Shown here piece by piece: positions 57,509 to 64,000 of a DNA stretch of 64,000 nucleotides. The position numbers and the translations under genes were made by a program. The first letter of the stretch is position 1, and every line of letters starts with the position of its first letter. This stretch comes from Batillaria attramentaria (taxonomy: Eukaryota; Mollusca; Gastropoda; Batillariidae). The notes under the pieces were generated by a model that worked only from the letters and a program-made list of their open reading frames with translations, searched no databases and was not told the origin of the DNA. The stretch lies in NCBI GenBank assembly GCA_018292915.2, contig JACVVK020000016.1, positions 1,475,001 to 1,539,000 on the forward strand, in the 5' to 3' direction.

Positions 57509-57557
57509 AACGTTTAAAATACACTTGAACTTGAAGGGAGGGAGGGATCGAGCAGCC

Positions 57558-57558
<1 letters not shown>

Positions 57559-57594
<36 letters not shown>
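57559..57594. repeat. Microsatellite (GT)n
   Basis: A perfect GT tract immediately 5' of the SINE target duplication. Confidence 0.95.
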
Positions 57595-57595
<1 letters not shown>

Positions 57596-57597
<2 letters not shown>

Positions 57598-57792
57598 ACT
57601 CCCACCCGGGGAGTCGAGATAACCGAATGGTAGAGCGTTGGACTCTCAATGTTCGGGTCAGTCGTGAGTTCGAATCCCGGCTGGGGCCAAATATTTGTGC
57701 AGGCCCTTTTCACGTTGACCCGTCTTTGATATCACCCACACGTGGTGGAAAAGGACGTTAAACAGCTAAAAACCCACCCGTTACTCCCACCC
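57596..57792. repeat. Target-site duplication of SINE copy 8
   Basis: TTACTCCCACCC is present exactly at 57596-57607 and 57781-57792. Confidence 0.9.
57608..57780 (+). mobile_element. tRNA-derived SINE, family 1, copy 8 (full length, best preserved)
   Basis: The head GGGGAGTCGAGATAACC, A box TAACCGAATGGTAGAGCG, B box GAGTTCGAATCCCGG, linker GGGGCCAAATATTTGTGC, body CCCGTCTTTGATATCACCC and 3' block GTGGTGGAAAAGGACGTTAA are all present. A perfect 12-bp target duplication flanks it. The perfect duplication makes this probably one of the youngest copies. Confidence 0.93.
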
Positions 57793-59633
57793 ACTGATAT
57801 GAAATAAAGAGATCAGTCTAACTATGTCAGTGAGACACTGTTATCTGTCAGCATGTTGAAATCAAACTCTGCCGCAAATCTGTTGTCCAAACAAAACTAT
57901 CTTCACACAGACAAGAGTACCGTTTCCATCGGTGACTGTGTCGTGTGCTGAACACAAGCATCCTCCAGTTCTAATCCCGCAAACCGGGACAGAAAGCTTA
58001 AGCGGCGGCAACAGATAACTCAAATCTTCTTTGTCACCTCTAGGGCTTGAATATCAGAAGAAACGATCTGGAAAATCCTCCGTTTGTTTGGAAAGGCAAA
58101 GTCGTGCATAAATCTGCCTGCGTAAATTTTCACCTCGTGGTTTCGATGGCCCTCCAGACCAACTCCAGATATAAAGTTTCCGCCGGTAAGCACCCGTTTA
58201 AGTACCCGCCTCAAGAAGAGCAGTCTAAGCAGGGTGTAAAACTGTCAACAGTGCTATTCCTGCAGGCTGGGTCTGAGGATAGTAGGTATGATTCATGAAC
58301 AGCGTTTGGAGACAGAGAGGACTGTGGCTGTTCGAAGTGTTTCCATTCGCAAACCAAACTGTCTTCAGAATTACTGTTGATGAATGATAATAAGGTTGTG
58401 GGTAAAAGGACTGAGAAGGGGGTGGGGGAATGGGGTAGGGTATGGGGGTACCCATGCAGATCAAATCTTACACAAGAGGAGAGAAAGTCTACGGAATAAC
58501 AGGGTTTGCGTACTATCCGGCTGTGCAAAAAGTTGGGATGCCAAACGTGACCAGTCTTATTGCCTGAAATTACTGACTACTCAGACTAGTTAGTATGTAC
58601 TAAACAAGAGGTGTTACAGTGTATAAACAGCAACACAAAACCAGAAATTAATAAGGAAGACGTGCGATCGATCGACACAGATGGCACGCTAGCAACACGG
58701 AGAACGTAACATGTTTCTCGCTACCTAACACCATCGCCTTCAAATTCAGTTCAATCTTTCTCCAAGTGTAGTCTTGAGTTATAAGGAAAACAAGAAATTT
58801 AAATTTTTTAATCCCCTTGCGCCCCCCCCCCCCCTCCCCCAAGTGTTTAAATGGCAAACAGATTTGTGTTCTTTATTTTTACACTATAAAGATGGCTTTG
58901 TTTTTGTCATGTTGCGATTTTGTTTTGTTTCGATGCACAAAAGAACACTCGCAGTCTGATATGCTACTGTGTGTGAATACTGATCCTGTGTGTATAGCCT
59001 AGCTTCCCTCAGACAAACACAGACAGGGGTATCCAAAAATGATTTTCGGCTCACTGAGATCCGTTTATCTCAATATACTTTTTTTTTCTTTTTTCTTTTT
59101 TTTTTTTTGGTGGGGGGGATGGGGGGGGGGGTGGGGGGGGTGTCTGGGAAGAAAGCACGGAGTGCTGTTCGGTGGGGGGAGCAAGGGAGGTAATTTATGG
59201 GGGACTGTAGCGAAGCGCTTAGTCCGTCACCTTCAGTCACGACGCGCTGACAGTGGGGAATGGAAAAATCATGTTAGTAGACAACTCCCCTTGTCGTAGA
59301 CTGGTTCAGAACAATCTCATTCCGGAATACAGTTCAAGCTGTATTAAAGTGGCCCTTGGCATAAAAAAGGCCGTACACTGACTGTAGCTGCCAGCGGACC
59401 GTCATAAACGCGGAAAGAAAAAAAAAATGAAGTGACAACGCCCCACTTGGAAAAACAAAGAAACACAATCATACCGGCAATACGGATATGGCCTTGATCA
59501 GAACAACAGGACACAAACTACCTCAGTCGGCACCGAGGTAAATCTGCCTGCATGGCACGGGAAGACTACGATCTGATGTCTAAAATTACCCCATCAATTT
59601 GAAGAGGTCAGCAGGAGAACCCTCTGTCACTAA
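57793..59633. other. Unannotated DNA
   Basis: It contains G-rich 58418-58450, a C-run (58823-58835) and T/G-rich 59081-59141. A weak tRNA-like A box (TAGCGAAGCGCTTAG, 59208) is not followed by a B box. No gene is recognised. Confidence 0.45.
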
Positions 59634-59694
59634 ACACACACACACACACACACACACTGGGACAAACACACACACACACACACACACCCGGCAG

Positions 59695-59739
<45 letters not shown>

Positions 59740-59747
59740 CACACACG
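59634..59747. repeat. Interrupted microsatellite (AC)n
   Basis: Three AC blocks are separated by TGGGACAA and CCGGCAGG. Confidence 0.95.
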
Positions 59748-59852
59748 AACTACAAAAAAAACAAAAACAAGTATGATCAACGTGTGACTTGAATACCCCC
59801 AGTAGACTTTTATAAATTTCCTGACATAATGGACACGTTCAACAAATGATTG

Positions 59853-59991
59853 ATGATAACGGCACCATGGGAAGAAGAAATCTCACTGTGCACAGCCGAG
59901 TTTCGTATCCGAGACAAGTACTATCTCACTGCGGCGTGTTCCTTCGACCACAAGTGGTCTCCCCTGGTCCGCATGGGGGCGCCACTGACAG
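59853..59991 (+). other. Candidate exon (unidentified)
   Basis: From an ATG at 59853 an open stretch reads MITAPWEEEISLCTAEFR, then IRDKYYLTAACSFDHKW, then SPLVRMGAPLT. It ends at a good donor-like sequence, ACAG|GTAGGT (59988-59996). An in-frame stop lies just before the ATG. Codon choice looks more gene-like than the surroundings. LTAACSFD faintly recalls the LTAAHC region of trypsin-like proteases, but the catalytic His is absent. I do not assign a family. Confidence 0.28.
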
Positions 59992-61242
59992 GTAGGTTAA
60001 TCCGGGGTGATGTGTCGCTGACTTGGCAAAGTTATGGTACTTGTTGCACTAAACCTGACCTGACTTTTCATGTGGCGTGCTCTTCCTGAAATAACAAAGC
60101 AGATAAGGAATTTCATGACAATTAAACAGGACACACGGATTTGCACTATGATTTAAAGATTTCTTTAAGGAATATACATGTCCATGCATATCACAAGTTT
60201 AATCGTGCTTGATCCCTAATATACTTAATGGCGCATCGTCAGAGGGTGTCACTTAACTCATGACTCCCGTTGACTCCCGTTTTCTCATTATCATGAAAAT
60301 CTAGTTTGTTTGTGTGAGAATTGTCTGGATACCACAGTCAAGAAAAACTCGAATGAACTAACCAACCACAGAAAATGTCATTTACCGAAATGATTTTTGT
60401 TAACGTCCAAGATTCAAACAACGACCAGGAACCCATTTTACAGAAAATTACTTCAGCTGCAAAAGCAACGGTAGCTGAAAAATCTCATTAGGATTTTGTC
60501 AAGTTTCGGGAAACATACAAATATTCGTGTAACACAAAAAGTAGTGCAAATTTGTGACCACTACGGCACTAGTACTTATAAAAACCTGTTTGCGGAACTA
60601 AAGGAAAGCCTACCTACACCTACATTATCAGGCCATTTACACGCAACTTGCTTACAGTTTGGGGTCAGATCACCAGTCTGACTGGACACCCACACACACT
60701 GTCGGGCATAAATGTCGATAACCTACATAGTAGTTGACAGACTACTGAAACGCCCTTGCACTCATTACATCCAAATTGTTTCACTTTCTGGAAGGGCGGG
60801 ATCGGGTTTTTTTTGTTTTTTTTTGGTTTAATGTTCTACCCACTGACTGCCAAAGTATATGGTCTTTGTTAACTGGCGTCAGAGTCAGGAGTTAGGTTCA
60901 TGGAATATGCCACTCCAGCAAAGAACCTGGTGCTTGTTTGTTTTGTTTTTTTGTTCCCCCCCCCCCCCCCCCCCGGAGATTTCACGTCCTTGTCCATCAT
61001 GGAAAGGTAGAATTAACTTGTTTGGGGTTGTGCGCCAGTGGCCTCACCAAAACAAAACTGTGACAAACAACAACAAAAACGTAATTAATTTATGTCTGCA
61101 TGGATTCACATTTGGCGTAGTGGGGGTGTTGCATTTTGATTATACTCCTGTTTGCTGCCGTCAAGGAGCCGTTAATCTTGCCTGATTTTCGCATAAATGG
61201 CCAAAAGCGAAAAGGAGTCAAAACCACGGGATACTCATGCGC
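59992..61242. other. Unannotated DNA
   Basis: It contains a 19-C run (60956-60974). No further exon was found. Confidence 0.45.
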
Positions 61243-61368
61243 GGTACGAAATGTGCTACAGCCACAGCTGACTCGGACAAGGAAACTCCAGTACAGACGT
61301 CTCCCGGTACGAAATGTGCTACAGCCACAGCTGACTCGGACAAGGAAACTCCAGTACAGACGTCTCCC
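61243..61368. repeat. Perfect 63-bp tandem duplication
   Basis: Two identical 63-bp units (61243-61305, 61306-61368), starting GGTACGAAATGTGC and ending CAGACGTCTCCC. Because 63 is a multiple of three, the plus-strand frame stays open (CATATADSDKETPVQTSPG twice). There is no other evidence of coding. Confidence 0.95.
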
Positions 61369-62679
61369 GGCCGGGAATTGATGCACCCAAACATTGGCAG
61401 ACGGACGCACTGCCAGCGCAGCCATCGCGGCTTACCTTTTCACAAGGAACGTTATCACTGAAATGCAATGGTGAAGATAAATTTGATTACTACCCTCACA
61501 AAAAGTAATGATAAATTGTGCCAGTGTTCACTATTATACATCGAGGGTGTCAAATTTTATTTTGTCCGTCGCTAAGTAGTTAAATTCTCAGTGTTTCAGT
61601 TGTAGTCAGTTACGCCCTCTCGACGCACCATTTCACAGATGAGGACACACAGGAACTATGTTGAAAGATTTGGGCCAGGCGCTGTTTAAAGGCCGCACGC
61701 TAATTCCAAAATCTGTCAGTTCTGTTAAGGTTCAATGGCGTCGCCCTTTCCATTATCTCAAGGGGGCGTCTACCTTGCTGAATGCAGCGATCTGTTCCAG
61801 TTTTGCTGCTTGCTTGGTTATGACGGCATGTTACAGCCCTGATCACTTATTAGTCGTCCGATGGCTCACAAACGGACCGGCATAGCGGTTAACGAGCGGA
61901 GGGGGACAGTAGACTTGGAAACTGGCTTCAGACTCCATAGCGGAACCATCAAAGAGACAGGGATGATCATCAAGCGCGAAGTTCACGCTTCGTTGGTTTT
62001 AGCCTGAAAACCATGACTAATTCTTTGGCGGTCCAGTCGGTGGGAGGTGCAGTGTGATTATTGCTAGTCTGGAACTCGCCGGCAAGCTGTCAGACTGTGT
62101 CGTTACGTCAAAGACTGTGTTTTGTAAGTGTCTGGCTGATGACCGCTTCACGCATCGGTAACTTCCATAACTGCCTTATTTGCTGAGTATTGTGTAACCA
62201 GTAACGTCATTTCAGCGGCCGAAAAGAATTTGCCTCAACACCAAACGCCGGGTTGGAGAGTGGTATTTCAAGTTCAGCCGTAGAAAAGTGTGTACACTAT
62301 TTCAATTTGATGTTGGAAGGGTCGAACTTGAAGGAAGCTTTGGTGTATTATTCAGTGTATGTGTAATGACACGAACAGACAGTGCAGTCAGACAGCATAC
62401 AGATCGCTATTTCGGAACACGTGACAAAATAAAAGGACGGTAGATTCCGCATAATACCGGCCAGCCATTGATACTGACTACCATCACCATCTCAGTCACA
62501 TCTCCAGTTGGAGCAGCTGCTGCTTCTTTCTTTCGCTGTCAATTTTTCAAGCAGTTCATCTACCAGCGCTTGTGCAAGCCAGTTATCGTGTCCATCCATC
62601 ATTTTCATGTTTGTAATTGTGTGCATGAGTAACTGAGTGTATACACGAGCCGTATTTTTGGATTAATGTATCACTGTAT
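61369..62679. other. Unannotated DNA
   Basis: No gene or repeat is recognised. Confidence 0.5.
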
Positions 62680-62803
62680 CCACTGTTGTATTCATCTGCG
62701 CATGTATGTTTGTAAAGTGGCGTTACCTTTTTATTGCTATTGTAAGGCGTCCTGAGTTCCATCTGGAGGTAGGGCGCCAAACAAATCCACATTATTATTA
62801 TTA
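62680..62803 (+). mobile_element. Possible retroelement 3' end with (ATT)n tail
   Basis: TGTTTGTAAAG, then GTAGGGCGCCAAACAAATCC and ATT units (about 62790-62803). This is a composition common at the 3' ends of animal LINE/SINE elements and similar to the minus strand at 48187-48250. The 5' boundary and target duplication are not identified. Confidence 0.45.
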
Positions 62804-64000
62804 TGATGTCTGTCCGGCTGTAAATGACCAGGAAAAGGCTGCAGCTTCTTATCACAGCACTGGTCGCTGTTACTGATTCTTACGCTGAATGTTACCGTGT
62901 GTTACACCGCAGATCCTATCAAGACCAAAGGAATCCAGACCCGACTGACTTGCAGATAATCGGTCATTTGCGTCTCATCAAAGATCCGGCGAGTCCCCAG
63001 TGAAAGTAAACCGGTGGGGAGCTTGCAGATATAAGATTACTCGGAAGTAAATCGCATTTGCCTTCGCATCTTGATAAACCCTCAAACTGGGCATCGGTGC
63101 ACGAGGGAGGTAGCCGTGAGATGATTATAACCTTCTTCGGGCAAACTAAATCTAAGCTTTGCATAGTCCAGTTATTTGACTTTGGAAGGTCACAATTTTA
63201 TCCTCCCGTTGTGGACACGAACAACGCTTTGCAATGCTCGTTAAAGTCCTGATGTCCCCAGAAGACTTGAGACGTGAAGACATTAATCGGAATGTACATG
63301 ATTTCTGGATCCCAGACGTGGCTACTGACGTGGCGCGCCTTGTGACCGTCGTCAGTTTGGCGCCGGTCTTGTCATCGGCCGAGTTTCAAAAGGCTAACGG
63401 GGTCAGGGGAGGCGAGACGTGTCGCCAGGGGTGGGTAATCTAGGGCGGAGCACTGCTGATTACAGAGATGGTAGAGTGATGGGCCGTTGAGGACTGTCAT
63501 TGAGAGAAGCTGACTGGGACATCATTGCAGGTTTTGAACAGTTGTTAGCAGTACAGTCACACTACACCATTACACCGTTCTGGATAACCGTTAGAGGAGC
63601 CAGTTCTTGCTGTGTATTTACGTGGTGGGAGACTTCATGTATTTGAACTTATGTGATACCATATGGCAAACATCACGCGAAATACCCTCCTTCAACCCCC
63701 CTCCCACCTACACCACCAGCCCCCCCCCCCCCCACTTCCAAGCTCTCTTTTTGTGTATGTTTAGAAAGTAAAAAGGAAACAAATAATGTCAAGGCAGAGA
63801 AGCACCATAAGACCAAGCGTCTTATTTCTATAAATTATATTTTCAGTCGAAGACGTCTGCCATCTCCACTTTGGAAAACATTTCTGAGCGCAGCTGACGA
63901 AGTTTTGAAAACACAATCTTCTAAGATTCGTCGCCTGTCTAATTAACTGCCAAAGATTTCATCCAACATTTCTCAGATACTGACCAGGAGAACCGCCATC
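62804..64000. other. Unannotated DNA
   Basis: It contains a 14-C run (63720-63733). The frame at 63234-63443 has no recognised domain. Confidence 0.45.

Noticed and set aside
59208..59275. tRNA-like head from TAGCGAAGCGCTTAG
   Set aside because: No B box at the right distance.

Overview
This is a gene-poor, repeat-rich stretch of an animal nuclear genome. It most likely comes from a lophotrochozoan and plausibly a marine gastropod mollusc; that is inferred from the style of the repeats, not from a gene. There are no bacterial-type operons, no rRNA, no CRISPR array and no complete protein-coding gene. Almost every open frame longer than about 60 codons is either a microsatellite read through in several frames ([24 protein letters not shown]) or low-information spacer. 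The coding traces I can support are the 3' end of a dead LINE ORF2 and two decayed THAP-domain starts. Two exon-like stretches (49462-49583, 59853-59991) are weak candidates.

The best-represented family is a tRNA-derived SINE with eight copies (1890-2081, 7826-8004, 10256-10436, 10482-10611, 12831-13022, 29626-29676, 45532-45701, 57608-57780). It has a tRNA-like head with A and B boxes, a body and a constant 3' block containing GGACGTTAAAC. Five copies keep recognisable target-site duplications. Further tRNA-like heads, probably of other SINE families, lie near 2371, 5019, 5196, 16190, 34267, 36889 and 44585.

DNA-transposon remnants include: a MITE-like family with terminal inverted repeats (28632-29001; 40628-41421; partial at 47955-48131); a 971-bp element with 24-bp terminal repeats (16570-17540); a probable hAT-like element with an internal poly-C minisatellite (46800-47179); a foldback with about 70-bp arms carrying a tRNA-like A box (50879-51101); and a 1.6-kb inverted repeat whose two arms each carry a THAP-domain start (53450-55076). 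The last is the most unusual structure in the window. A 5'-truncated LINE with a (GAA)n tail and an 11-bp target duplication sits inside the second MITE copy (40725-41177), so its relative age can be read. A 37-bp scrap with the same kind of tail and a perfect 9-bp duplication lies at 50499-50535.

Tandem repeats range from nearly identical to strongly decayed: a 33-bp array (11724-12312), a 62-bp array (39420-40227), a 25-bp array (5541-5640), a perfect 63-bp duplication (61243-61368), a decayed array of about 30 bp with hints of higher-order structure (26879-27385), and diverged satellite-like tandems of about 183 bp and 306 bp (42140-42575, 52185-52792). About forty (CA/GT)n, (CT/GA)n and trinucleotide tracts and many pure G or C runs of 13-26 bases are spread across the window.

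The layout is therefore intergenic or intronic DNA built by repeated insertion and slippage. Large stretches, such as 17541-20972, 29691-31711, 32990-34892 and 57793-59633, hold nothing I can name.
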